Counted from the stretch's first letter, positions 43,011 to 54,441 are shown. The stretch is DNA of 64,000 bases from Petaurus breviceps papuanus (GCA_028583685.1 JAMXIF010001253.1:28149312-28213311), one strand, 5' to 3'. Notes: generated by a model from the sequence alone, not told the origin. Translations and numbers: made by a program.

Positions 43011-45000
43011 AAACTTTCCACATTGACCATGCATGAAAAGCTGTGTGTGTTCATTTAATCTCCTCTCTGGCAGCAGGCAAATAGTGAGGCTAGTCTTTAG
43101 TCTTATGTGCTTAGGAATGCTTTGTGAATGCTTGTTTCCTGACTGGCTTTCCCCAAGAAGTCTAGCAACCAAAATTGCTTTCCATTGCCTCAGTAGGCAC
43201 CTGAGTTCAAACATAGATGCACAAATGTTACTTATATGTTGATTGATCCAAATGCCTTTGTGATTTTGGATAACAAAACATTCTGACTGAATTGAAAGTG
43301 CCTAAGAGTGATAATGATAGATATACATAGTGTTTTATGATTACATATTGTTTATGATTACAAATTATTGATATTTCTTTTTTTGTGAGAGCTCATTCAC
43401 TTTATCACAGCTACATGTCTAATGCATTCACATAGGGCATACATTTCACGCATCTAGCTTGGGTCTGGGACATTGACAAGAACCCTTACACCTATTACAT
43501 TTGGGTTTCCTTGACTAATTACTGAACAATTCTTAGAATATGAATTCTTAATTACGCTATTAATTTTATTCGATCCTGCACCATGTACTAGAAATAAATA
43601 ATACCTTTGAACATCTATTTGACATGGCCTTTATAAAGGTCATGTTTACCTTGTGTGTATTTTCAAAAATTAAATTAAATTATTATTTTGTAATTGCTTC
43701 ATGCCATCTTCATAACAATCCTGTAAGGAGGTGGACAGCAGAGCTGCAACAAGTAATTTTTGTGCCCTGGGCAAGTAACAAAATAGGCCCAAGACCAGCA
43801 GCCACTGAGAGTAGGGAAGTTGGGAGAGAGGGGATTTGGGAACAGCAGAGCATAAAAGTATGTGTGAGTCTGTAGCTTCGAAAAAAGTATCTACCAGGCA
43901 AACGCTGCGATTCAGGCTTATCCTTTTTTGCACTCAATATGTCTGTTTAGTGTGAAACATGTCGAAGATGAAAGTCAAGACATATGCCTCTAGAAACCCT
44001 GGCCTATGTTTGCAACATTAGAAATTCACATAGTAGGAAGCCTGCTCATCCCTTCAGACATGGCACGGTGGAGCCCAGAGACAGGAAATATGCCAGACTG
44101 CCTCTGCAGGAGGCTGCAAAGACCACGTGCAAAAAGGAACAAGGAACTGCTTAATGATTAATCACTGTCAACCTTTGTTCTCGTTAAAGAGTTGATTGTT
44201 GGACAAGGCCAGTAATGAGGGAGTGTTTTGGTGTCTGTTGCTATGAGATCGGGAGGCTGATCTTCAGTTGATGCAAACCCAGCTCTATTTTGCCCAACTT
44301 GAATAAGCTGAAACGAAAGTGTTCTAACACTGCCTGCTAGTGGTCCTCTGAATAAAAGGCATTTTGCTTACAAAACATTTCATCCCACCCTCACCCTACT
44401 CCCGCCCCCTGCAAAGAAAAAAAAAATCAACACATTTCAAGGCGTTGCTAGGCTGAAGGTTGGCATGTGATTTTTAGCAAGACAAAGGGGCTTCCATAAT
44501 AGAAAGTGTATGTAAGATCACAGTTGCATCACACATAATCATATCATCTGTAAAGGACACCCTTTAAATCTTACAAGTTCAGATACTCAGGAGATAAAAC
44601 CTTTTAGCATTTTGCTGGTACTGTGACCACGCTTACTTGATTCGCCTGCCCTCCATAAATAAAATATTGAATTGTTTTTGGCTAATCAATTTTGCAGCCA
44701 CAAATCCTCCTCCTAGTATAGAGAGTGACTTGACTTTTGTTCCTACAGACAAATAAATAACATAGTCCTGCCATGATTGGGTAAGTGGCTGGTGAACATA
44801 TGCCATGGCTAACTTTATTTTCTCTTTAGAAGGCCGAAAAGGCTGATTGAGGATGGAAAGGTTAGAAGGATACATTCTGTTATTTAATTTTTTACTTTCT
44901 AATATTTTTCTTTCCTTATAAAACTTTTCAAAGGAAGATGGTGTTTTTTATCAGTGTTTTTTCTAAACCATTTATTCAGTCTTAAGTGTGACATGGGGGA
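43011..45000. other. Repeat-poor stretch of about 2 kb
   Basis: Only AT-rich or unassigned sequence. Frames on both strands near 43033-43242 and 43624-43937 overlap each other and show no domain. The piece 44150-44560 (ATGATTAATCACTGTCAACC at 44154; AAGGCGTTGCTAGGCTGAAG at 44439) looks ungapped and complex, as conserved non-coding DNA often does. Confidence 0.4.
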
Positions 45001-45004
45001 AATG

Positions 45005-45460
45005 AGGTTGCTAGCCTTAAAGACAGGAAGACCTAGGCACAAATTCCTCTTCTAACATTAGCTAGCTCTGTGACTCTGAACAAGTCACTTAACTTCTCTG
45101 TGTGTTCATATGCTTTCCTAGGATGTATTTAGGAGGTAGCTTGGTTCAGTAGAAAGTGCCCTGACTGGAATCTGAGGACCTGGATTCAGATTCTAACTAT
45201 GTGACCTGCAGTAAGTCCCTGGACCTCAGCTTCCTCACAGGTAAAATGAAAGGGTTGCATTAGATGACCTCCAAGGACCCTTCAAGTTGTAGATCCATGA
45301 TCCTATGGATCCTATCCTGTTCTGCCATCTATGTGACCTTAGGTATCAAATATCCTTACTAAGCCTTAACTTCCTTTTCTGTAAAAAAGAGGCTATCAAA
45401 CAAGGTGAACACTAAGGACCTTTGAAGCTCTAGAATTCAGATTCCATGATGTCATACATA
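45005..45460 (+). mobile_element. Cluster of three sense CORE-SINEs, nested or tandem
   Basis: Copy 1 head to body at 45005-45110 (GTGACTCTGAACAAGTCACT). Copy 2 at 45128-45316 (TGACTGGAATCTGAGGACCT to GTAGATCCATGATCCTATGG). Copy 3 body to tail at 45317-45455 (CTAAGCCTTAACTTCCTTTT). Copies 1 and 3 may be one element split by copy 2, though they overlap slightly. Confidence 0.72.
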
Positions 45461-45554
45461 CCTTTTGATCAGTGTTGATGAATAGGGTTCCCACACTGGC
45501 CATTCTTCACACTGACGGAATCTCAGACTCTTGTACTACACATTCATCTAGCTA

Positions 45555-45655
45555 AAAGAGCATCTAGTCTCATTCAGTCCTTACTTGTGATTCCATTTTC
45601 TCATATTTAAATGAAGGTGTTAGATTAAATGACCTTCCAACTCTTTAAATAAAAC
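45555..45655 (+). mobile_element. CORE-SINE 3' part
   Basis: TTCCATTTTCTCATATTTAA and TAAATGACCTTCCAACTCTT. Confidence 0.6.
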
Positions 45656-45744
45656 AACATTGACACCTTGCTCCAAGATTTTTACCCATTCTATTGAAAA
45701 TGAGAGATTTGTTTAATCTGGACTTGTATGGCCCAGATACTCTT

Positions 45745-45870
45745 TTTAGTAGTCAAGTCAATAAACATTGATTAAGCACCTATGTACCAGGCATTGTGCT
45801 AAGCACTGGGGATACAAAGAAAGGGAATTAAAAAACAAAACAGTCCTTACCCTCAAGAAACTGAGTTCTG
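45745..45870 (-). mobile_element. L2 3' end
   Basis: ACCAGGCATTGTGCTAAGCA and CAGTCCTTACCCTCAAGAAA. Well preserved. Confidence 0.85.
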
Positions 45871-46000
45871 TTAGACTAAGTTTTTAACTGGCTAGGTAGG
45901 TCTACAAAAGGCAACCACTTTTGAAACTCTACTATATCCTTTGTGATTTCCTTTTGATGAGGATCCCCTTCTACCTGTTCCTTTGCCTTCTACAACTCAG

Positions 46001-46232
46001 GGCAGCTAGGTGGCACAGTGGATACATTTCCCTGATAGCCTGGAGTCAGAAAGACCTGAGTTCAAATTTGACCTCAAACACTTACTAGCTATGTGACCCT
46101 GGGCAAGTCACTTAACTCTATTTGCTTCAGTTGCCTCATCTGTCAAATGATCTGGAGAAGGAAATGGCAAACCCACTCTAGTATCTTTGCCAAGAAAATC
46201 CCACAAGAAGCTACAAAGAGTAAAACATAACA
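46001..46232 (+). mobile_element. Long-form tRNA-head SINE
   Basis: GGCAGCTAGGTGGCACAGTG head, AATGATCTGGAGAAGGAAAT middle and GAGTAAAACATAACAAAC end. Confidence 0.92.
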
Positions 46233-46699
46233 AACCCAGGAAGAAATAAGACAGTGGGGCCACCCTAGGAGTTGTACCCTCATGGGCTAAAAGGTTATTT
46301 CTACACATATCCTATGTGGTGCTTCATTTGGCCAGCAGATGCCACCACTGATACCTGAGTTACTGGGTTACCCAAGGGCTCCATAGTCTTCAGTCTGGGA
46401 AACCAGGCTTCCCACATAAGATAACTGTAGCCATAGGGTCTACAAGGGTGTACTAGAACTGGCTCCCCAATGTTTCCAGTGTGAGCATTTATAGCTCAGA
46501 AATAGACAAATGCCACAAATCAGGGTTTGATTTATTGTTTCACCAATTATTGTCTAGACTTAAAAAAGAGACAGAGAAAATGTTAATGAAGATTAAACTT
46601 AAAAGGGTGTTGTGGGCACAATTTTCCTCCCAGAGGGCTGATTGTTAAACATTTACCAGCATACTCATGCAGTCACAAACCACAAAGGTCAATTAGCCT
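46233..46699. other. Unique DNA
   Basis: Nothing recognised. Confidence 0.35.
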
Positions 46700-46966
46700 G
46701 GTTTTTTTTTCATATATTCATCCAACATTTATTAAAGATATATTGTATATATAAAAATATATTATATATACTGATATATTGAATATATACACATACATAT
46801 TAATATATATTAAAGACATATAATATATATGGAAAAAGAGAGCTCCTTACTAAATGCTGGGGAAGCAATCAATTAGCAAGCATTGATTAAATGTGTACTA
46901 AATGCTAGGAATAGATACATTTAGATAAAATAGGATCCTTGCAATGATGGAACTTACCTTCTTATC
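46700..46966 (-). mobile_element. L2 3' end fragments with an AT microsatellite
   Basis: CATCCAACATTTATTAAAGA leads into a TA-rich tract (46738-46830) and CTAAATGCTGGGGAAG. A second terminus follows (AGCAAGCATTGATTAAATGT, 46879). Confidence 0.7.
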
Positions 46967-47070
46967 TAGCCTGGATGTAGCCTTGCAATAAAAATGCATT
47001 GTAGAATTAGAAAACACAGGTTATACATGACCTAAGACAGAGACATCAATCATACTGCTTCACTGGGGGA

Positions 47071-47236
47071 ACCAGATTAAAATGGAACTGGAAAATATTT
47101 AGCAAAATAAATAAAAACACAATAAAACATAGATAACATTACATTTTTAAACTAAGTCAATATGCAACCAGCATGGATCCTTATATACATATTAGGTGTG
47201 CCCCCTATGTCTGTTTGAGTTTAACACCATTGGTCT
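47071..47236 (+). mobile_element. Dispersed repeat, copy B (DNA-transposon-like)
   Basis: AGCAAAATAAATAAAAACAC, ACATAGATAACATTACATTT, TAAGTCAATATGCAACCAGC and GAGTTTAACACCATTGGTCT match copy A (38473) in order and orientation. Confidence 0.65.
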
Positions 47237-47479
47237 AAGATAACTGAGTAATTAAAATTCAATCCTGTACTGCTTTAAGGCCTGCAAATGGCTTTATTCC
47301 TTCATCTCTAGTCCAAACTACTTTTAAATTATCCCCCAAAATAGTCTTACTTTTAAAAAAAGTAAAATCAATGGTAAGCCATTCCCAACCCTCAGAAGTA
47401 GGATGTTCGCTCCAATATATAACCTAAATTCCTCATTTTTTCATATCCTAACCTCAAAAAATACTTCCATATTTAGAAA

Positions 47480-47850
47480 GGAGAAAAGCATCATTGTTTA
47501 GTGACAACAATGCTAGCCTTGGAGTCAGAAAGACCTGAGTTCTGCCCCTGACCTAAACTAGGTGTGTGCCCATGAGCCAGACACTTAACGTTGTAGACAA
47601 CTCTCTAAAGTGAAAAGTTAGAAGTGAGGGGAGGCTAGGTGGTGCAGTGAATAGAGCACTGGCCCTGGAGTCAGGAGGACCTGAGTTCAAATCCAGCCTC
47701 ATACACTTAACACAAAAGCTAGCCTTGTGACCTTGGGCAAGTCACTTAACCCCAAATGCCCTATCCTCCCCCTTTCAAAAAAAAAAATGTTAGAGGTGAG
47801 TTGTTAATCTCCATTGGTGATTGAGGGGAGTTTCCTCACCGGGAGTGTCT
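47480..47850 (+). mobile_element. CORE-SINE relative split by a short-form SINE
   Basis: TGCTAGCCTTGGAGTCAGAA and ACACTTAACGTTGTAGACAA on the left, then TTGTTAATCTCCATTGGTGA and AGTTTCCTCACCGGGAGTGT after the insertion. Confidence 0.75.
47617..47800 (+). mobile_element. Short-form tRNA-head SINE with 12-bp duplication
   Basis: Body 47629-47788: GGAGGCTAGGTGGTGCAGTG, GAGTCAGGAGGACCTGAGTT, an A tail of 11. The flanks GTTAGAAGTGAG and GTTAGAGGTGAG differ at one base. The linker reads CTTAACACAAAAGCTAGCC. Confidence 0.93.
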
Positions 47851-48857
47851 TACATTGATTCAATTTTAGATCAAGTTTAAAAAAAATAAGGATATTGAAT
47901 GCCACAAAATTACCTGAACCTTCTTTCTCAGAGCCTGAACTGGCACCAGGGCACAATTCTGGTTAACAGAAATACTATGTCCATGATGATGATAACTATG
48001 TCATTGATTTTGTCATTTAAAAGACATATTGAAGTACCTAGTAAGTGGTATCACTATGTGACTTGGAAATTATTGCTGTTATAATTTACAGACTTCTACT
48101 CCCCCAAGAAGAGTAACATCTCTCAATAACCAAAGCTCATTCCCTTGACTATACAAGGGAACACCAAGGATCACCTGACTGTTTTTAGCAAAATAGAGAA
48201 GTCTTTGCCCAAAATAGTATTTTCAGGACGTAGTTTAAAACATTGGGTTATCCAAATAAATTTCTTTCTGAAGAGATAGGAGGATTGGCATTTGCATTAA
48301 AATAGGAAAGATACCACCTGCCCTTCCTATGCCAGGTAAGTTAACATATATTTCATTTTTCCTACAGGATGTTTTTGAGGCAAAAATATCGCAGGCCCCA
48401 GCTTATATTATTTTTCTTCTCAGCACTAAAGTTCAGTGTGTGGTGCACTGATGAATTCTGCTGGTCTTAACACTCACTGAAAATCATTCACCATATTCTA
48501 GCAGTCTCTCTCAGGTTTTCCGGGAAATGGAAGAGAGTACAAATACAGTACACAGAGTAAGATAGTCAATATAGCTAGTTTTCTGAAATAACCCAAATAG
48601 TCCTCATGCTGCAGTGCTTTTCTTGGAAAAATAAAGCACATTAAGTTTGCTGTTTGGAAAAAGAATTGGTAAAATCTAAGATGCTCACAATGGCATGGAA
48701 TAACAAGATAATAAATGTGCTGAATAACATATTTAACAAGAGAAAAACATTATACACATTTGTATAATCCACATGGAAAATGCACAAATGTCTATGTACA
48801 TGCATGTGGATATACATATACACATGAATCTAAACATGTTTGTATGTGTATGTCTTG
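47851..48857. other. Unique DNA
   Basis: About 1 kb without recognised repeats. 48370-48500 is complex sequence. A TATG/CATG-rich part lies near 48780-48850. Confidence 0.4.
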
Positions 48858-49102
48858 TTGTTATTCATTTATCTCAGTCAGGTCCAACTCTTTATGACTC
48901 CGTTTAGGGTTTTTTTGGCAAAGGTACTAGAAAGGTTTGCCATTTCCTTCTCCAGCTCATTTTACAGATGAGGAAACTGAGGCAAACAGGGTTAAGTGAT
49001 TTGTCCAAAGTCACACAGCTAGAAAATGTTTGAGGTTGATTTTGAACTCAGATCTTTCTTTCCCAGTCCCTACACTCTATACATTGCATCACCTAGCTTC
49101 CA
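48858..49102 (-). mobile_element. Long-form tRNA-head SINE
   Basis: TTTGCCATTTCCTTCTCCAG, CAGATGAGGAAACTGAGGCA, GTCACACAGCTAGAAAATGT and the head CATCACCTAGCTTCC. No clear duplication. Confidence 0.9.
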
Positions 49103-49364
49103 TTATGCTATTATACACAGACACAAACACACACACACATAAAATAGATTGAGACAAATCAAAGAATATATTTGAACAAAATGTACACAATCAATTAGGA
49201 GATAAAACAAGAGTTGAATAATTATAGACTTGGTAGGACCAAGATGCTTCTTCTCATAGACCTTCGGTTATCAGACCCAATACCACAGAACTTCCTTAGT
49301 TAACAACACATAAAATGTACTAATTTTTATCTAGATCAAAAGACAAGACTGAATGTTGAGCAAT

Positions 49365-50182
49365 TGCCCAAATTCAATAAATATTTATTAAAATGTCTAC
49401 TAAGTACCAGGCCCTGTGCAAGTTTGTTTGAGATACAGATGACAAAATGAGACAATCCTTGCTCTCAAAGCACTGAGGTTCTATTGTCCACAGATGAATA
49501 AATATAGATTAAATACAAAATACATTCATAGAAACTTGTGGGGATGTAGGGGTACTACTGAAGAAACCAGGAAAGTCTTCATGAGGGAGCCAGACTTGAG
49601 CTGAGCTTTGAAGGAAGCTAGAGGGCTCCAAGAAGTGGAAGTGAGGAGGAAGGGTGTCCAGGCAATGAGAAACCACTTATGCAAAAGTATGGAGAAGGGT
49701 GATGGAATGTCCCCTACCCAAAAGAACAAGCAGGTTATTTTGGCTGGATCAGAGAATAATGTGTAATCAGTCTGGAAAGAGTAGATCCAGATTGTGAAGG
49801 CCTTCCCATTTCAAATAGAGTCATTTCTGTTTTATTTGGGTGCCTTTGTAAAAGATGGATTGGAGAGAGGAGAGATTGGAATCCAATTACTATAATAGTG
49901 CAGGTGAGGGGCAGCTATGCGGTACAGTGAATACAGCACTGGCCCTGGAGTCAGGAGGACCTGAATTTAAATCCAGCCTGAGACACAAAAAAGTAGCCGT
50001 GTGACCTTGGGCAAGTCACTTAACCCCATTTTCCCTGCCCTCCCCCTCTCCAAAAAAACAAAACAAAATAAATAGTGCAGGTGAGATGTCATGAGAGCCC
50101 TGAATGGGGTGCTTAAGGAGGAAGCAGAGAGAAGGGGAACCAGTTTGAAAAATTATAAGGACTTTGAATTGACAAGACTCAG
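49365..50182 (-). mobile_element. Long L2-type LINE 3' region, split by a SINE
   Basis: AATAAATATTTATTAAAATG, CTTGAGCTGAGCTTTGAAGG, GGGTGTCCAGGCAATGAGAA, TTTTGGCTGGATCAGAGAAT and, after the SINE, ATGTCATGAGAGCCCTGAAT. With the SINE removed it is about 625 bp of continuous L2. The 67-codon frame inside is noise. Confidence 0.87.
49894..50085 (+). mobile_element. Short-form tRNA-head SINE with perfect 15-bp duplication
   Basis: Body 49909-50070: GGGCAGCTATGCGGTACAGT, GGCCCTGGAGTCAGGAGGAC, A-rich end. AATAGTGCAGGTGAG flanks it exactly (49894-49908, 50071-50085). The linker is reduced to ACACAAAAAAGTAGCC. Confidence 0.96.
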
Positions 50183-50187
50183 CCACC

Positions 50188-50402
50188 TAGTGGATTTTTA
50201 AATATTGTCCCTTTGAACCCTCATAGACCTATGAGGTAGGTTCTACCTGTATTATTATCCCCGTTTTATAGATGAGAAAACTGAGGCTCAGGGAGGCTAA
50301 GTAATTTGCCTGTATTCATATAGCTAATATATTTCCAAGGCAAGATTTGTCAGGGCTTTTTGACTCCAAGTCCAAGACCCGATCCAGGGCAACATACTGC
50401 CT
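50188..50402 (-). mobile_element. CORE-SINE (MIR/Mar-1 type)
   Basis: TTATTATCCCCGTTTTATAG, GAAAACTGAGGCTCAGGGAG and GGGCTTTTTGACTCCAAGTC. Confidence 0.82.
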
Positions 50403-50454
50403 TTCTATATATAAAGGGTTGTAAATAGCTGCCAACTACACTGGCAAAATAATT

Positions 50455-50860
50455 TTTAAATGGCATCTACTCCATAGGAGAATCTGCTCACAGTGAGCTC
50501 GCTGTATTTATAAAGCACGAAATGAAGCTGAAGGTGAAATCATTATTGGATAAACTGAATTAATTTTCACCAGCCCTACTCCCTCTTTCCTTCACCTCCC
50601 CCAATCCACTCCAGCTCCCAATTTAGGCCCTGGGAAGGGAGATATTCAAGCTGTCCACTCAGGGTTATAAATACTGGCTCATTCAGCTAATTTGAGCCTT
50701 AGAATAAAAAAGGTAGTTGGTCTGATAAAAATAAAAATTAACTAAACTAATTATTTGTTGTTGCTGAGGCAATGTTACCAGTTAATTGAGTCCTTCACTT
50801 CCCGACTAGGTATCATGTGGCTCCAGATTAATCACATCCTGAGTTTAAATTTGTAAAGAT
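50455..50860. promoter_or_regulatory. Candidate conserved element rich in homeodomain-type motifs
   Basis: Repeat-free segment with several TAAT-core words: GAATTAATTTTC (about 50557), ACTAATTATT (about 50745), AGTTAATTGAG (about 50780) and the palindrome GATTAATC (50826-50833). It is flanked by repeats on both sides. The function is inference only. Confidence 0.22.
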
Positions 50861-51286
50861 GCCTCCTTATAAACTCAGGGACCTGATATTAGGGTCCAAG
50901 TACCAGCTGAAAATTTATTACAATTTTCTCCATATATCACTTCTAAATGGACTGAAAAATAACATGGAACTTAGAAAAAAGAAAGAATCAAACCATGTAA
51001 GCATTGGTAACTGCAACAAATCTCAGTCACCCTTCATGCATTCATTCTTTTCTGATTACATAGTTAGGAGCACAGAGAATGATTGTTCACTGAACCGAAA
51101 ACTCAGTTACATGAAAATCCTGAGTCCTCTTCCAGTTACAAGAATCAAAATTCAATTCACCATCTCAAATTAATGAGAGGAAAAAGGGAAGAAAGATCAT
51201 ACAAGTCTGTGTGTTCTTACTTTTAATTCAGTTTTAAATACCAGGTCAACATATTTGTAAAATATTCAATTTACATAATAACAACA
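50861..51286. other. Unique DNA
   Basis: A 104-codon frame (50859-51173) has no recognisable domain and is not called. Confidence 0.35.
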
Positions 51287-51490
51287 GACCTGTATATAGG
51301 CATTAAAGTTTTTCTAGTCTCTTTACTTGAGCCTTGAAACAACCCTGTGAGAGAGATACCACACCTATTATTATCCCCATTTTACAAAAGAGGAAAGTAA
51401 CCATCCCATTGTCATACAGTTACCAAGTGTCAGAAGCAGGATGTGAACACAAGTGTTCCCAACTCCAGGACTCTGTTCTTTACACGCTAA
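51287..51490 (-). mobile_element. CORE-SINE (MIR/Mar-1 type)
   Basis: ATTATTATCCCCATTTTACA, AAGTGTCAGAAGCAGGATGT and CCCAACTCCAGGACTCTGTT. Confidence 0.83.
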
Positions 51491-51819
51491 AAGCCAATCA
51501 CCAGCCAAGAATTTCTTTAATATATTTCATTGATATTTGCTTTTTTAATTATATTCCAATAAAATTTTAATTCAGGCACTATATTCATAATATTTATCAA
51601 TGTCAATCCTGAAATTTTATAATTTTCTGGTTCTGAAATCATGATATTGACCTTTAGTTAAAAATCAGTTCAGCACTACCCGATGGAAATGATTTCAAGT
51701 CTATTTTCCAAGAACAAAATTTTTCAAAAAGATAGTGAATAGAAGCTAGCCATCTTCCTCCCTGAATGTTTTTTTCCTAAATAAGAGTACGTAGTAGGTG
51801 TGATATTGTTGACTCTGTT

Positions 51820-51912
51820 TATCCCTGTCCTTTTGCCTTTCTTTGAATATCCACTACAGTGCCTGGCACACAGTTAGTGCTTAATAAATGCACACTCACT
51901 TATTGACTGAAA
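51820..51912 (+). mobile_element. L2 3' end
   Basis: CAGTGCCTGGCACACAGTTA and GTGCTTAATAAATGCACACT. Well preserved. Confidence 0.85.
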
Positions 51913-52171
51913 CATGATTTAAAATAGAATGGTACAGATCTCTCCTAGGCAGGAGCTTTGCTGTCCTTGGGTGTCCATGTGGGAGCCTATAATAAATGGC
52001 ATGAATGAGATCCTTCTGGTGTTTCCAGTAATAGATGACTTGGGACAGGTTCCAAGTGAGACCTGCCTTACCCTGAATTCCACACATTGATGGGTTAGAT
52101 TAGAGCAGAGTTAGATTTTGCTTGAGACATGAATAAATCAGCTTGGGTAATGCATTCCTTCTAAATGAGAA

Positions 52172-52710
52172 ATTATGATTATTAATTACATTTAGTATTT
52201 ACATAGTGATGCAGTTTAGGGGTGCTAGGACCCCCAAATGTCAGGGTACACAGGTTGCAGTTTCCCAAGATCCTCACCTGCTTCTATTTGCTTCACAATA
52301 AATCTTGCCACTTGACTGGATGATTTGAGTGTGTGAATTCATTCCAGGCAACTCTACCTTGTACCCTAACATTTGGGGGTCTCATCACCACTAAATGGTG
52401 TTAGCATCCCTAAATTTTGTTAATAGCACTTTAAGGTCTACACAACACTTGACATATATATATATCTGAGTTGAGCCTTTGCAACCATCCTGGGAGGTGC
52501 ACATTACAGGTATGATTATCCCCAGCATTTAGGCAAGGATATTCTTTCTTACAAGACATCCACCTTTTAGGTTTTCAGTCCTGCCTCTGAAGCTCAGAGA
52601 TATTAAGTCACTTGTCTGTGGTCACACAGAGATAGTAAGTGTGGGAGGTGGATTCAAACTCAGGTCTCTCCCAACTCCAAATTCAACATACCTTCCACTA
52701 TCCCACAGAT
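52172..52710 (-). mobile_element. CORE-SINE (Mar-1 type), split by an inverted-repeat element
   Basis: The tail TTTAGTATTTACATAGT (52191-52207) resumes after the insertion with ATAGCACTTTAAGGTCTACA, then GCCTCTGAAGCTCAGAGATA and CAAACTCAGGTCTCTCCCAA. An extra stretch lies near 52525-52585. Confidence 0.75.
52208..52423. mobile_element. Inverted-repeat element of uncertain class
   Basis: The left arm (52215-52250, TTTAGGGGTGCTA then GACCCCCAAATGTCAGGGTA) and the right arm (52360-52414, TGTACCCTAACATTTGGGGG then TAGCATCCCTAAA) are inverted copies. The right arm carries extra bases between the two blocks. The centre has an AATAAA word. It reads best as a miniature DNA element. An LTR-like origin is possible because the inner block has TG and CA ends. 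Broken or non-coding in either case. Confidence 0.6.
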
Positions 52711-52852
52711 ATGATCTATGTATTTTTGATGCTGAAAATGAATTTGGATTTTCTATTCTATTGCCTTGTACGTCTCCTAATTCAAAACAGGTCCAAAACA
52801 AATAGGTAGATGTACTGTTAAGAAAGAATAACCTTATTTCCTCTCTCCATGT

Positions 52853-53172
52853 AATTCAATTCAATTCAGTTCAATTCAGCCAATATTGACTTAGCACCAA
52901 CTATGCACAAAGCCTGAGGAGACAAAGATAAAAATAAGAAAAGACAGTGACTGGCTTCAAGGAGCTTACATTCTCCTGAGTACCTAAAAGGCATGTGCAG
53001 GTAAGGAAATAACAAATACAGGGCAAAATAATTTTTAGAGCACCCTAATAATTACAGGGATTAGGAAAGACTTCACGTAGGGTATGGCATTTGAGCTGTA
53101 CTGTAAAGGAAATAGGGGCTTCTATCAGAGGAATGAATGGAAATGTACAGTTCTGAAAGTGACTAGACTCCT
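52853..53172 (-). mobile_element. L2 3' region with AATTC repeats at its edge
   Basis: CAATTCAATTCAGTTCAATT, GCTTCAAGGAGCTTACATTC, GGAAAGACTTCACGTAGGGT and TTGAGCTGTACTGTAAAGGA. Confidence 0.8.
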
Positions 53173-54034
53173 GGACTGTGTTTTATGCCCAGCCCCAAAT
53201 AAAATGCAAATGAAGTAGGTACTCAGCAAGAAAATTCAATGACTTAAAATCTATTTTTCAGTCTTCTATTCTACAGACTTTCTATTTACAAGTGTTATTT
53301 TCTACAGTACTGTTGTGTTACTCTAAAGGCCAAAGGGTGTTTTTATAGTCAGAATAAATAAGGTTTCCAAAATAACACAGTTTTCTGGGAGTTGATTCAA
53401 ATGAAGCCTCTAACCATTTGAAGTTCATCCCTCACTAACTCTTCTGAGAGGGTTAAACTTCATTGAAGTCCCATTCAAGTATTAATGACTTGGTTACCTT
53501 ATTTATAAGAAACCCTTGGCTCAATTTTCCAGGACATCGAGAGAAATCTTTCATTCTCATGTTGTGGTCATCACAATGATAATTCTAAATATGTCATATG
53601 TTTTCACCTCGGAATAGCAATGATAATAATCAAGGTCACAACAATGGTGCAGCTGCACCTAAACTTCAACTTTAATTCCTTGGTTTCTTTATAAAACAGC
53701 TATATTTTCCAGATTTCTATATGGCCAGGAATTGTATCCAAACATCAGTATTAAAAACGCATTGGGAGAGAGGCAAGATATTCTGGAAATAAATGCAAAG
53801 TAAAACAAAGGCATCAGTGAAACATTTTTTATAAGATGGTTTTGCCAAGTTCCTAGAGGCTAAGAGACCATCCCACAATCAAGACCAAATAATTAAAAGA
53901 CTAAAAGTTCTCAAAGCAAAGATTCAGAGGTGAGAGGCCAAAATTGTCCTTATTCACCAGTGAAAACACTAGAAGTCTAAAAAACTCATGAAATGAAGAT
54001 CAGAACTCACATCCCAGAATGAAGCAGAACAGAG
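53173..54034. other. Repeat-free stretch, candidate conserved DNA
   Basis: About 860 bp lack recognised repeats. 53560-53800 has TATGTCATATG, CAAGGTCA (nuclear-receptor half site), CAGCTG (E-box) and AATTGTATCC. No frame of note. Regulatory function is a guess. Confidence 0.3.
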
Positions 54035-54100
54035 ACAATCAATACATACTTAGTAAGTGCCTGGCCCTGTGCTAAGTACAGTATCTATGGATACTACCTT
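54035..54100 (-). mobile_element. L2 3' end scrap
   Basis: TAGTAAGTGCCTGGCCCTGT and GCTAAGTACAGTATCTATGG. Confidence 0.65.
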
Positions 54101-54177
54101 CATAAATTTGGCTGCCAGATATTGGTGTGAGCAGACACAAGCTGAGGATAGCAGCCAGGTGAGGTAGAAAGAGATAA

Positions 54178-54398
54178 AAGAATGCTGGATTTAAAAGGGG
54201 AGGGGAGCACTGGGTTTGGAGTCAGAGGACTTGGTTTAGAATCATTACCACCTGGCTGATGTTGGGCAAAGCACTTTACCTTTCTGGGCCTCTTGTCTCC
54301 TCATATAGAAAATGGAGAGGTTATACGAGGGCAGATAGATTAAAGGTCCCTTCCCAAAAATCACCTAAAGTCCCAAATCTATGATTCTACAATCTACA
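54178..54398 (+). mobile_element. CORE-SINE (Mon-1 type)
   Basis: GGGAGCACTGGGTTTGGAGT (54204), GGGCAAAGCACTTTACCTTT and CCCAAATCTATGATTCTACA. Confidence 0.83.
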
Positions 54399-54441
54399 CT
54401 CCTATGAAATAACCTCAGGAGAAATATAGTAGTATATATTG

